Source: an uncultured Erythrobacter sp.
GTDB lineage: Bacteria; Pseudomonadota; Alphaproteobacteria; Sphingomonadales; Sphingomonadaceae
Assembly: GCA_947499095.1 (NCBI GenBank)
Contig: CANMMR010000001.1
Location: 496,001 to 560,000 of the forward strand
DNA: 64,000 bases
Reading direction: 5' to 3'
Shown: positions 33,350-41,402 of the stretch, one piece after another
Numbering within the stretch: the first letter of the stretch is position 1
Layout of the letters: every line of letters begins with the position of its first letter
The notes under the pieces: generated by a model
The model's database searches: none
Told to the model about the DNA's origin: nothing
Seen by the model: the letters and a program-made list of their open reading frames with translations, nothing else
Translations under genes and position numbers: made by a program

Positions 33350-34012
33350 ATGCTCATGAAACCGCTGCGCGGTCTGTACGAATGGACCATGGAAAAGGCT
33401 TCGCACCCCCATGCGGAATGGTGGCTGGCGTTTTTCTGCTTCGTCGAATCGAGTTTCTTCCCGATCCCGCCGCACCCGCTGCTCGGCCTGATGTGCCTGG
33501 CGGAGCCGAACAAGGCGATCCGCTTCTCGGTGATCGCCACGCTGTCGTCGGTCGCAGGCGCGCTGCTGGGCTATGCGATCGGCTGGGGACTTTACGATAC
33601 GGTCGGCGTGTGGCTGATCGGCACGCTCGGCCTGACCGAGGCCTTCCCTGTCGCCGCCTGCCATCTGCGCGAATACGATTTCGAGGCGATCCTGATCGCC
33701 GGCGCGACGCCGGTGCCGTTCAAGCTGCTGACGATCACCGCCGGCTTCGTCGGCATGAATCTCGTCACCTTCGTGCTCTCCAGCCTCTTCGCCCGCGCGC
33801 TGATCTTCATGACCGTGGGCATATTGTTCCGCGTCTTCGGCGCACCGATCAAGCGGGTGATCGACAAATACCTCGGCACGGTGACCACGGTGTTCGTGCT
33901 GCTGGTGGTCGGCGGCATCCTGGTGCTGACCCAGCTCGGCGGAAGCGAGGACGCGGACGGCGGGCCGTGCGCGAATGTGACCGAGGTAAATCCGGCGGCA
34001 GCAGAGAGCTAG
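33350..34012 (+). CDS. YqaA/DedA (SNARE-associated) family membrane protein
   Basis: A 220-residue inner-membrane protein of the VTT/DedA superfamily. Features are FCFVESSFFPIPPHPLLGLM near the N-terminus (the family's acidic and proline re-entrant motif), VAGALLGYAIGWGLYDTVG and AGATPVPFKLLTITAGFVG. DedA-type proteins are linked to lipid transport. The C-terminal tail SEDADGGPCANVTEVNPAA recurs as a non-coding fragment at 34867-34951, evidence of a local duplication. The stop overlaps the convergent lipoprotein gene by 4 bases. Confidence 0.88.
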   Translation: MLMKPLRGLYEWTMEKASHPHAEWWLAFFCFVESSFFPIPPHPLLGLMCLAEPNKAIRFSVIATLSSVAGALLGYAIGWGLYDTVGVWLIGTLGLTEAFPVAACHLREYDFEAILIAGATPVPFKLLTITAGFVGMNLVTFVLSSLFARALIFMTVGILFRVFGAPIKRVIDKYLGTVTTVFVLLVVGGILVLTQLGGSEDADGGPCANVTEVNPAAAES

Positions 34013-34773
34013 GGAGCCTGCTGAAAATCGCGTCCGGTAAGACGTGAAGGAAGCTGCGTTGGATCGATGCCTGCCCGGCGAGCTTCCATCGGCGTTAATC
34101 CGATCGAACCTCGGCTTCTATCGAGCCATTCCAATCGCTCTTCAATACCTCCCGTTACGGGATCATCGGTCAACTGAATCGTAATCCGCCGCAGAGCGAA
34201 ACCCTCTCCGAAACTGGCGGCAAAATTTTCCGAATCGACCCGCTCGACGCTTGTCGGATCGGCGAGATCGCGGAAGGTCACCAACATCGGCTGCGCGGAC
34301 GCCTCGCTGCTGGAGATGAACGCGGCAAGATCGGGCGGCAACTCCACCGCCTCCTCGCGCGCCAGCATGCACTCGAAGGTCGCCTGAAATTTGTCCTCCG
34401 CCTCCACCGCATAGGGCGTCGTCAGGAAAAGGATTTGCGCAGGCCAGTCGAGCGAGTCCTCCGAGCGGAGCAGCGCAAACAGCACGCGGCCTTCGCCCAG
34501 ATCCACCGCCGCCGCCTCCCCGCGCACTCGATATCTCCGTCCTCGCGCCTGCGGGTTCCAGTTCGTCTGGTCGCGATGCGTATCGACCTCGATCACGCTC
34601 GATCCGGTCTTCAGCCCCTGGGGCGTATCCACCTCCACCGTCAGGCGATAGCGATAGGTCGGCGTCTCGTCGATCAGCCCGCAGGCCGTCAGTAGCGCCG
34701 CGAGCAGCAGGGTCCCGACGATGCGCCCGTATCCAGTCAGCGCGTCTGAAACTCTACATGCGGGCAACGTCAT
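34009..34773 (-). CDS. Lipoprotein of unknown function, duplicate 1
   Basis: A 254-residue lipoprotein. The N-terminus (MTLPACRVSDALTGYGRIVG, then TLLLAALLTACGLIDE) places the lipobox Cys at about residue 31, so the true start may be an internal one. The mature part reads YRYRLTVEVDTPQGLKTGSS and VIEVDTHRDQT, without a family I recognise. It is paralogous to the gene at 34975-35721: the first half and the upstream 48 bases are near-identical, while the C-terminal quarter has diverged. Confidence 0.8.
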   Translation of the reverse strand: MTLPACRVSDALTGYGRIVGTLLLAALLTACGLIDETPTYRYRLTVEVDTPQGLKTGSSVIEVDTHRDQTNWNPQARGRRYRVRGEAAAVDLGEGRVLFALLRSEDSLDWPAQILFLTTPYAVEAEDKFQATFECMLAREEAVELPPDLAAFISSSEASAQPMLVTFRDLADPTSVERVDSENFAASFGEGFALRRITIQLTDDPVTGGIEERLEWLDRSRGSIGLTPMEARRAGIDPTQLPSRLTGRDFQQAP

Positions 34774-34974
34774 GCGTAGGGCGATAGCTGCAAGGCGTTA
34801 CGAAGCCGATAAGGCGATCTATTCCAGCGCAAACAGCGCCACTGCCGCACGGTCCGGGATCGCGATGCTGACCCAGCCCGGCGCCAGCGAGGACGAAGAC
34901 GGCGGGCACTACGCGAACGTGACCGAGGTCAATCCGGCGGCGCTGTCTTAATTTCGAGTGCTCGCTATACCCAA
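34774..34974. pseudogene. Duplication junction: remnants of the crp and yqaA gene ends
   Basis: Bases 34813-34868 match the 3' end of the Crp/Fnr genes (plus-strand CCAGCGCAAACAGCGCC, as at 35771 and 37146). From 34867 the sequence switches to a copy of the 3' end of the YqaA-type gene (GCTGACCCAGC..., as at 33925), ending in TGTCTTAATT. Neither remnant is functional. The junction identifies a tandem duplication with a unit of about 942-948 bases. Confidence 0.8.
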
Positions 34975-35721
34975 TTACCTGCGTTGAAAGTCGCCATGAC
35001 GGAGAATAGCTGCCGTAGTGAAATCTCTCGGTGAATGGTTAGGTTTGAGGCTCGGTTCAGGGTATTCGCCGAGCCACGTCAGTCGATCTTCGATCCCCTC
35101 CGTCACTGGATCATCGGTCAACTGGACCGTGATCCGCCGCAGCGCGAAGCCGTCGCCGACGCTATCTTCCAAGCCCTCCGGGTCCACCTGCTCGACGCTT
35201 GTCGGATCGGCGAGATCGCGGAAGGTCACCAACATCGGCTGCGCGGACGCCTCGCTGCTGGAGATGAACGCGGCAAGATCGGGCGGCAACTCCACCGCCT
35301 CCTCGCGCGCCAGCATCCGATCGTAGGTGGCGATATACCTGTCCTCACCCTCCACCGCATAGGGCGTTGTCCAGAAAAGGATGTTCGCCGCCCAATCGAC
35401 CGAATCTTCCGAGCGGAGCAGCGCAAACAGCACGCGTCCCTCGCCGAGATCAACCGCGGCCGCCTCCCCACGGACCTTGTGCCAAAGCCCGCGCGCTTGG
35501 GGGTTCCAACTAGTCTGGTCGCGATGCGTATCGACCTCGATCACGCTCGATCCGGTCTTCAGTCCCTGCGGCGTATCGACCTCTACCGTCAGGCGATAGC
35601 GATAGGTCGGCGTCTCGTCGATCAGCCCGCAGGCCGTCAGTAGCGCCGCGAGCAGCAGGGTCCCGACGATGCGCCCGTATCCAGTCAGCGCGTCTGAAAC
35701 TCTACCTGCGGGCAACGTCAT
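34975..35721 (-). CDS. Lipoprotein of unknown function, duplicate 2
   Basis: A 248-residue paralogue of the lipoprotein at 34009-34773, in the same orientation about 945 bases away. Residues 1-75 are almost identical (TLLLAALLTACGLIDETPTY), the middle keeps YDRMLAREEAVELPPDLAAF where the other has ECMLAREEAVEL, and the last 40 residues differ. Both keep open frames, which suggests both are still used. It precedes a truncated crp-like gene. Function is unknown; the lipobox predicts membrane anchoring. Confidence 0.8.
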   Translation of the reverse strand: MTLPAGRVSDALTGYGRIVGTLLLAALLTACGLIDETPTYRYRLTVEVDTPQGLKTGSSVIEVDTHRDQTSWNPQARGLWHKVRGEAAAVDLGEGRVLFALLRSEDSVDWAANILFWTTPYAVEGEDRYIATYDRMLAREEAVELPPDLAAFISSSEASAQPMLVTFRDLADPTSVEQVDPEGLEDSVGDGFALRRITVQLTDDPVTEGIEDRLTWLGEYPEPSLKPNHSPRDFTTAAILRHGDFQRR

Positions 35722-35766
35722 GCGTAGGGCGATAGCTGCAAGGCGTTACGAAGCCGATAAGGCGAT

Positions 35767-36063
35767 CTAATCCAGCGCGAACAGCGCCAGCGCCGCGCGA
35801 TCGGGGACCGCGATGCTGCCGTAGCCGCGCGTCACCAGCTTGCGTTTCTGCAATTCGCCCAGCGCCGCATTGGCGGTGGGGCGGGTGATGCCGAGCAGTT
35901 CGGCGAGTTCCTGCTGGGTGATGGCGACGCTCGCAGGTCCGTCGCCCGGACCGGCCATATTGGCGAGCAGCCCCGCCATGCGCGCCGGGTTGGTGCCGCG
36001 CCGCATCCCGGCCAGCTGGCCGAGCGTGTCCTGCAACTGCTCCGACAGCGCCGGCAACGGCAT
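35767..36063 (-). pseudogene. Truncated Crp/Fnr-type regulator (DNA-binding part only)
   Basis: A 98-codon frame that matches the last 90 or so residues of the intact regulator at 37141-37827 with only a few changes (SEQLQDTLGQLAGMRRGTNP here, AEQLQDTLGQLAGMRRGTNP there). It keeps the helix-turn-helix (LAELLGITRPTANAALGELQ) but lacks the cyclic-nucleotide-like sensor domain. Similarity stops upstream of CTGCTCC near 36040, leaving a short new N-terminus MPLPALS. It may be dead, or a sensorless DNA-binding competitor. Confidence 0.75.
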
Positions 36064-36194
36064 CTGCGCGAATATGAGCGACGTGCGGACCGGAGGCCGA
36101 GGCGCTGGCGATGTCCCTGCCGCCCGCTATGCCGTGGCGGATAGCCGTGATAGCTCGGTGCTCTCATTCCCCTGTCGCCCAACGGAGTCCGCCA

Positions 36195-36386
36195 ATGAAC
36201 ATTTTCGACCGCCTCGATATGACCACCCTCGGGCGCATCTTCGTGGCGATCGGTCTTCTGCTGGCACTGGCCAAGTGGTTTCTGGACATGGACCGGATCG
36301 GGAACTGGACGCTGGTGTTCCTGATCCCCGGCGTGATCCTGACCTTTCTGGGCAACCGGCGCACGGCGCAAAGTCCTGACGATTAG
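36195..36386 (+). CDS. Small two-helix membrane protein
   Basis: A 63-residue protein with two hydrophobic segments (LGRIFVAIGLLLALAKWFLD and NWTLVFLIPGVILTFLGN) joined by a short loop containing DMDRIG. The ATG at 36195 follows CGGAG at good spacing. Nothing identifies a function; it lies between the crp fragment and the XRE pair and has its own short promoter gap. Confidence 0.7.
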   Translation: MNIFDRLDMTTLGRIFVAIGLLLALAKWFLDMDRIGNWTLVFLIPGVILTFLGNRRTAQSPDD

Positions 36387-36423
36387 GCTGTCGTAGCCTC
36401 GCAGCATCACGCTTGACTCCTGA

Positions 36424-36457
36424 GTAACCCCAAGGTTACATGTAACCTGTGAGTTAC
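36424..36457. promoter_or_regulatory. Operator-like palindrome upstream of the membrane protein/XRE pair
   Basis: A perfect 16-base palindrome AGGTTACATGTAACCT (36433-36448) is flanked by additional half-sites GTAACC (36424-36429) and GTTAC (36453-36457). It ends 22 bases before the start of the membrane protein gene whose partner is an XRE repressor, so self-regulation is likely (inference). Confidence 0.65.
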
Positions 36458-36469
36458 AAGGAGCAGGCG

Positions 36470-36910
36470 ATGAACGACGATTTCGAAAAAGCGGAGCGGT
36501 TTTCGCAAGGCCGTGCTCTGGCGGCGCCCTTCCTCGGCCTGCTGGTGCTGCTGGCGCAGCAGGGCACGCTCTATGTCTTCGACTGGGGCAGCGATTCGCT
36601 GGTGCAGATTTTCGTGTGGCTGGGTTTCGCCATCGTCATGCTGGCCCTGCTGCTGACCGGCGGGGCGTGGATCCTGCCCGCCCGCGTGCGGCGCATCGCC
36701 GATGACGAAGTTTCGCGCGCCAATCGCCAGGTCGCGATCGTCACGGGCTATATCGTCGCGATGGTGGTCTGCCTGCTGGTCTGGGCCATTTCTCCCTTTG
36801 AGCCGCTTCACCCCCAGCGCGCGGCGAACATGATCGTTTCCACCAGCCTCGGCACCGCATTCATTGCCTATGGTCTCAGGGAAGCGCTCGGCAATGCCGC
36901 TGGAGATTGA
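36470..36910 (+). CDS. Four-helix membrane protein paired with an XRE regulator
   Basis: A 146-residue integral membrane protein with about four helices: APFLGLLVLLAQQGTLYVFD, LVQIFVWLGFAIVMLALLLT, VAIVTGYIVAMVVCLLVWAI and MIVSTSLGTAFIAYGLREAL. It has no recognised catalytic motif. The start at 36470 follows AAGGAG. Its end overlaps the XRE regulator gene by 17 bases. Such membrane-protein/XRE pairs are frequent in bacteria, where the regulator often controls the pair itself. Confidence 0.8.
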   Translation: MNDDFEKAERFSQGRALAAPFLGLLVLLAQQGTLYVFDWGSDSLVQIFVWLGFAIVMLALLLTGGAWILPARVRRIADDEVSRANRQVAIVTGYIVAMVVCLLVWAISPFEPLHPQRAANMIVSTSLGTAFIAYGLREALGNAAGD

Positions 36911-37115
36911 GAACAGCATCCGCCGCTATCGCGAGGAAGCGGGGCTGACCCAGGCCGAACTGGCGGCACGCATGGCAGTCAGCCGCAAGACGGTGAACAC
37001 GGTCGAAAACGGAGTATTCCAGCCCTCCGTGGCAGTTGCGCTGAAATTTGCAGCGGTGCTGGGCCAGCCGGTCGAGGCGCTTTTTGCGCTGCTGGAGGAG
37101 GAAGCGCAGCGCTGA
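36894..37115 (+). CDS. XRE-family transcriptional regulator
   Basis: A 73-residue DNA-binding protein consisting of little more than one Cro/C1-type helix-turn-helix: IRRYREEAGLTQAELAARMA, then VSRKTVNTVENGVFQPSVAV (residues about 7-47), and a short acidic C-terminus. It resembles small YozG-like regulators. It overlaps the membrane protein gene and probably binds the GGTTAC palindrome at 36424-36457. Confidence 0.88.
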   Translation: MPLEIENSIRRYREEAGLTQAELAARMAVSRKTVNTVENGVFQPSVAVALKFAAVLGQPVEALFALLEEEAQR

Positions 37116-37140
37116 CGTTGCGCGAGGCGAAGCTGGCGAT

Positions 37141-37827
37141 TTAATCAAGCGCAAACAGCGCCAGCGCCGCGCGGTCGGGGATCGCGATGTTGCCGTAGCC
37201 GCGCGTCACCAGCTTGCGTTTCTGCAATTCGCCCAGCGCCGCATTGGCGGTGGCGCGGGTGATGCCGAGCAGCTCGGCGAGTTCCAGCTGGGTGATGGCG
37301 ACGCTCGCAGGCCCGTCGCCCGGACCGGCCATATTGGCGAGCAGCCCCGCCATGCGCGCCGGATTGGTCCCGCGCCGCATACCGGCCAGCTGGCCGAGCG
37401 TGTCCTGCAACTGCTCCGCCAGCGCGCCGAGCAGCGCGCGCATCGAGGCGGGGTAATTGCCCAGCGCATCGAGGAAAGGTTTCGCGCCGATCAGCCGCAA
37501 GCGGCTTTCCCCGCGCGACACCGCATCGACGATCCGCGGTCGCTGCGCGAAGACTGCCAGCTCGCCATAGGAATCGCCCGGGCCGAGCAGGGCGACGGCG
37601 CGAAAGTCGCCGTCGCGCCCGAACTGGCCGACCATGACCGCGCCCTCCTCGATCAGCCAGAACCCGTCGGCCACCTGCCCGCGCTGCTGGATGATCTGTC
37701 CGTCGGCGAATTGCCGCAGCCGCGCCCCGCGCTTCAGATGCGCCTGAAGACCGGTGTCGAGGCTGGCGAACAGCATCGGCGCAGCCAGCGATCGCCGAGT
37801 CGCGGAAGATTGTAAAAATTCCGACAT
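37141..37827 (-). CDS. Crp/Fnr family transcriptional regulator
   Basis: A 228-residue regulator. The N-terminal cyclic-nucleotide-binding-like beta roll includes FWLIEEGAVMVGQFGRDGDF and LLGPGDSYGELAVFAQRPRI. A long dimer helix follows, and then a winged helix with VAITQLELAELLGITRATAN (residues about 170-189). No Fnr-type N-terminal cysteines are present, so an oxygen-sensing Fe-S cluster is unlikely. The start MSEFLQSS at 37827 faces a divergent hydroxylase gene 67 bases away, a possible target. Its C-terminal part is duplicated at 35767-36063. Confidence 0.9.
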   Translation of the reverse strand: MSEFLQSSATRRSLAAPMLFASLDTGLQAHLKRGARLRQFADGQIIQQRGQVADGFWLIEEGAVMVGQFGRDGDFRAVALLGPGDSYGELAVFAQRPRIVDAVSRGESRLRLIGAKPFLDALGNYPASMRALLGALAEQLQDTLGQLAGMRRGTNPARMAGLLANMAGPGDGPASVAITQLELAELLGITRATANAALGELQKRKLVTRGYGNIAIPDRAALALFALD

Positions 37828-37893
37828 TCTTTCGCTTCGGTAAAGGCTATCCCGGGAATCGACAAGCACACGCAATTTTGTCGGAGTCCCGCA

Positions 37894-38742
37894 ATGCCCA
37901 CCTCCACGCTGGCGATCGTCGCGATCTATTTCGGCTATGCCGCGCTCGAACTGTGGCACTCCAACCTGTTCGGCAAGGCGGTGCAGACCCGCGACGACGC
38001 GATCGTCGAGGCGGTCAGCATGACCATGCTGCTGGCGGCGACTCAGCCCGCGGTATTGTTTACGGCAGGCGCTATCGCCGGCGCGGTCGCTCCGCAGTAT
38101 GCCGGTGCGCTGTCGGGACTGAATGTTTTCGCCGCAATCGCGCTGTTTCTCGTCGCGGACGACATGCTCCAATACTGGTGGCACCGCGCGAGCCATTCGA
38201 CGCACTGGCTCTACAACCTCCACCGCGCGCATCACAACGCGCGCTACATGAGCGTGCGGCTCGTCTACCGGAACAACGTGATCTATTACGTCCTGATGCC
38301 GAGCCTGTGGATGTCGGGCGTGCTGATCTGGCTGGGGCTGGGCTGGGTCTATGCAGGCTATATCGTGGTGAAGCTGCTGGTGATCACCGGCGCGCATTCG
38401 GACGTCGCCTGGGACAAGCTACTCTACCGGATCGGCTGGCTCTCGCCCGTCATGTGGGTGGTGGAGCGGACGATCTCGACCCCCGCCACGCACCATGCCC
38501 ACCACGGTCGCCATGCGGACGATCCGGCGGTGCAGTACAAGGGGAACTACGGAAACCTGCTGTTTTTCTGGGACGTGCTGTTCGGCACTGCGAAGATCAC
38601 GCGCACCTACCCGCAGAGCTACGGGGTGGAGACCCTCGCCCCGGCGACGCTGGGCCAGCAACTGCTGTGGCCGATCTTCCCCGAGAACAAGGGCGAGACT
38701 TGCGAACCTGTTGGAGAGGAGGCAGCGACCACCGCTGCCTGA
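37894..38742 (+). CDS. Sterol desaturase / fatty acid hydroxylase superfamily membrane protein (second copy)
   Basis: A 282-residue membrane di-iron enzyme. Three histidine boxes are visible: YWWHRASHSTHWLYNLHRAHH, shown here as WWHRASHSTHW and HRAHHNARY, and a C-terminal ATHHAHHGRHADDPAV. It has hydrophobic segments before and between them. The substrate is unknown. It is only distantly related to the protein at 3903-4841. It diverges from the Crp/Fnr gene, which may regulate it. Confidence 0.9.
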   Translation: MPTSTLAIVAIYFGYAALELWHSNLFGKAVQTRDDAIVEAVSMTMLLAATQPAVLFTAGAIAGAVAPQYAGALSGLNVFAAIALFLVADDMLQYWWHRASHSTHWLYNLHRAHHNARYMSVRLVYRNNVIYYVLMPSLWMSGVLIWLGLGWVYAGYIVVKLLVITGAHSDVAWDKLLYRIGWLSPVMWVVERTISTPATHHAHHGRHADDPAVQYKGNYGNLLFFWDVLFGTAKITRTYPQSYGVETLAPATLGQQLLWPIFPENKGETCEPVGEEAATTAA

Positions 38743-38787
38743 TCTAAGGCCCGGCAGGACATCGCGCCTGGCCGGGCCACACGGCAA

Positions 38788-39219
38788 TCAGCCTTCGAAT
38801 TTGGTCTCCACCGTGATCTCGGCATTCAGCAGCTTCGAGATCGGGCAATTCGCCTTGGCATCGGCAGCGAGCTCCTCGAACTTCGCCTGATCCATTCCGG
38901 GCACCTTGCCCTTGGTGGACAGCGCCGATTTGGTCACCGTGAACCCATCGCCGTCCTTCTCCAGGCTGACTGCGGCGCTGGTGGTGACGCTGCCGTCGGT
39001 ATGGCCGGCTTCCGCCAGCTTGAACGAGAGGGCCATGGTAAAGCAGCTGGCATGGGCCGCCGCGATCAATTCCTCGGGATTGGTCCCGGCCTTGTCCTCG
39101 AAGCGGGTCTGGAAACCGTAGGGCTGTGCGGCGAGCGCGCCGGAGCCGGTCGAGACGTGACCCTTGCCGTCCTTGCCGAGGCCTTCGTAAGTGGCGCTGC
39201 CGTGTTTCGTGATGGTCAT
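38788..39219 (-). CDS. OsmC family peroxiredoxin-like protein
   Basis: A 143-residue protein of the OsmC/OhrA family that reduces organic hydroperoxides. The two reactive cysteines are in EELIAAAHASCFTMALSFKL and DAKANCPISKLLNAEI, and the N-terminal strand is TKHGSATYEGLGKDGKGHV. The YGFQTRFEDKAGTNPEE segment is typical of OsmC over Ohr. The start at 39219 follows AAAGGAG. It is convergent with the hydroxylase gene. Confidence 0.93.
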   Translation of the reverse strand: MTITKHGSATYEGLGKDGKGHVSTGSGALAAQPYGFQTRFEDKAGTNPEELIAAAHASCFTMALSFKLAEAGHTDGSVTTSAAVSLEKDGDGFTVTKSALSTKGKVPGMDQAKFEELAADAKANCPISKLLNAEITVETKFEG

Positions 39220-39370
39220 GATTGGGAAACTCCTTTCGCCCTTCCTAGCGAGCGGCAGGCGAGAGGGTTCCGCCAATCCCCACGTCGTAATTCGCACGCT
39301 TACTCTTCAAGTTAACGAATTCACCAAAAGAAAAAGGCGACCGCGATGGCCACCCTCTTGCGTTGTACGA

Positions 39371-40054
39371 TCAATCGTCGTCGCGTCGCCGATCCCTGCG
39401 CCTCTCGCGCCGGTCGCGGCGCTGGTCCCTGCGCGCTTCTTGCCGGCGATCGCGCCGGGCTTCGCGCCTGGCATCCTGTCGGCGTTCCTGCCGAGCCTCG
39501 CGCCGGGCTTCCTGACGAGCACGCTGTCGGGCCTGTTGGCGAGCTTGCTGACGCTCCTGCTGGCGGACACGTTGCCGCGCTTCCTGGCGTGCCTCGCGGC
39601 GGCGTTCCGCGCGTTGCTGCTGGCGATAATCCCTGCGTGCTTCCTGACGGCGTTCGCGGCGGACTTCGCGGCGACGTTCGGCTCTGCGCTCCTGCCGGTA
39701 ATCGCGCCTGCGCTCTGCACGACGTTCGGCGCGGCGTTCCCACCGGTCCCAATTGCTGCGCAGGCGACGCTGGTCGCGCATCTCCGCTCGACGGGCGAGC
39801 CAGTAGCGTTGCTGGCGCGCATTCCAGCGATGGCGACGGCGGTCCCGGTCGTACACGTAATAGCCGGTGCCCGGATAGTAGAAGTCGTCGTACCAGCCGT
39901 AGTAGCCGTCGTTGTAATAACGGTCGTCGTAATAGCCGTCGCCGTAATATCCGGCGCTACCGACCGACAAGCCGCCGTAGGACCCGACGCTGCAGGCGCC
40001 GAGCAACGTGGTGCCGGCGGCAACCGCCAGCGCTGTTCGTTTGGATAGTCCCAT
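39371..40054 (-). CDS. Arg-rich low-complexity lipoprotein
   Basis: A 227-residue predicted lipoprotein. The lipobox LLGAC is near residue 21. A Gly/Tyr/Asp-rich section follows (GGLSVGSAGYYGDGYYDDRY, residues about 27-60), and then about 150 residues dominated by Arg, Gln, Glu and Ala in imperfect repeats such as REARQEARQRVRQQERQQAR. The charge is strongly positive and the region should form a long helix. AGGAG precedes the start. I recognise no family; it may bind anionic surface polymers or nucleic acid (inference). Confidence 0.75.
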   Translation of the reverse strand: MGLSKRTALAVAAGTTLLGACSVGSYGGLSVGSAGYYGDGYYDDRYYNDGYYGWYDDFYYPGTGYYVYDRDRRRHRWNARQQRYWLARRAEMRDQRRLRSNWDRWERRAERRAERRRDYRQERRAERRREVRRERRQEARRDYRQQQRAERRREARQEARQRVRQQERQQARQQARQRARQEARREARQERRQDARREARRDRRQEARRDQRRDRRERRRDRRRDDD

Positions 40055-40151
40055 CCCGTAATCTCCTGAATTCGTTGGAGACGGTCTAGGGGGTGGGCAT
40101 TGAACGCGTTGTGAACCCGCGGTCAGGCGGGGTTCATGCGGGCCGAACGGC

Positions 40152-41402
40152 TCAGATTATGCCGACCTGCTTGCCTGCTTTCTCGAAGATCGAGAGGATC
40201 TCTCCGACCTCCTCCTCGCTATGTTCGGCGCAGAGCGAGCAGCGCAGCAGCGTCATATTAGCGGGCGTCGCCGGAGGCCTGGCGAGGTTCACATAGAGCC
40301 CGCCCTGGATCAGCGCTTCCCACATCGCCGCGCCCTGCTGAAGGTCGGGCATGATCACCGCGATGATCGCGCTCTGCGGTTCTTCGGTGCCCAGTTTGAA
40401 GCCGAGGTCCTTCAGCCCCTTGTGCAGCGCCTTGGAATTCTCCCACAGATGCGCGCGCTTGTTCGATCCGTGCATCAGCTTGCGGATCGAGGTGCAGGCG
40501 GTCGCCACCACGCTGGGCGGCAGCGAGGCGGTAAAGACATAGGGACGGCAGACGAGGCGCATGATTTCGAACTTGGGGTGGTTCGAGACGCAGAAACCGC
40601 CGACCGTTCCGACGCTCTTGGAGAAGGTGCCGATGATGAAATCGACATCGTCGATCACGCCCGCATCCTCGACCACGCCGCGGCCGTTGTCGCCGATGAA
40701 GCCCATCGAATGCGCTTCGTCGACCAGCACCATGGCGCCGTATTTCTTGGCGACCGCGACCATTTCCTTCAGCGGCGCGACATCGCCGAGCATCGAGTAA
40801 ACGCCCTCCAGGATCACCAGCTTGCCCGCGCCTTCGGGGATGCGCTTGAGGCGCTTTTCCATCGCCTCGATATCATTGTGCTTGAACGGCACGACTTCGG
40901 CTTGGCCCAGCGCGCAGCCGTCCCAGATGCTGGCATGGCTGTCGATGTCGAGGACGATGTAGTCGCCCTTGCCCGCAATCGTGCTGATGATCCCGAGATT
41001 GGCCTGGTAGCCGGTCGAGAAGACCATCGCGTGGTCCATCTCGTAGAAGTCCATCAGCGCCTGCTCGACTTCCTTGTGGCCTTGATAGGTCCCGTTCAGC
41101 ACGCGGCTGCCGGTGGTCCCGGTGCCGAAATCGGCAAGCGCCTGCTTGCCTGCCTCGACCACGTCGGGGTCGAAGGTCATCCCCATGTAATTGTAAGTGC
41201 CGAGCAGGATGGTGTCGCGCCCGTTGCAGATCGCGCGGGTGGGCGACAGGACCTTTTCCATGACCAGGTTGAACGGGTCTTCCTGCCCGCTGGATAGGAG
41301 ACCTTCGCGCAGGGCGATGACGTCGTCGAACTTCGAAAACAGGTCCTTGCCTTCGCCCTCGATTGCCTGCGGCTGGTCCGGCTGGCTGATACCTTCGCTC
41401 AT
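40152..41402 (-). CDS. spt: Serine palmitoyltransferase-type alpha-oxoamine synthase
   Basis: A 416-residue PLP enzyme that condenses serine with an acyl thioester, the first step of sphingolipid synthesis. PLP-site motifs are NYMGMTFDPDVVEAG, GTGTTGSRVLNGTYQGHKEV, VLVDEAHSMGFIGDNGRG (Asp for the pyridine N) and the Schiff-base lysine in IIGTFSKSVGTVGGF. Related 5-aminolevulinate and 8-amino-7-oxononanoate synthases share the fold, but the adjacent acyl carrier protein (stop and start share one base) points to SPT, as in other sphingolipid-making alphaproteobacteria. Confidence 0.9.
   Translation of the reverse strand: MSEGISQPDQPQAIEGEGKDLFSKFDDVIALREGLLSSGQEDPFNLVMEKVLSPTRAICNGRDTILLGTYNYMGMTFDPDVVEAGKQALADFGTGTTGSRVLNGTYQGHKEVEQALMDFYEMDHAMVFSTGYQANLGIISTIAGKGDYIVLDIDSHASIWDGCALGQAEVVPFKHNDIEAMEKRLKRIPEGAGKLVILEGVYSMLGDVAPLKEMVAVAKKYGAMVLVDEAHSMGFIGDNGRGVVEDAGVIDDVDFIIGTFSKSVGTVGGFCVSNHPKFEIMRLVCRPYVFTASLPPSVVATACTSIRKLMHGSNKRAHLWENSKALHKGLKDLGFKLGTEEPQSAIIAVIMPDLQQGAAMWEALIQGGLYVNLARPPATPANMTLLRCSLCAEHSEEEVGEILSIFEKAGKQVGII

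Noticed and set aside
34721-34951. A 76-codon plus-strand frame ending like the YqaA protein
   Set aside because: It spans the duplication junction; only its last part is a copied gene end, with no start signal.
39191-40048. A 285-codon hydrophobic plus-strand frame opposite the Arg-rich lipoprotein
   Set aside because: The minus strand has a lipobox at the right place and an AGGAG site; the plus frame looks like the complement of the Arg codons.
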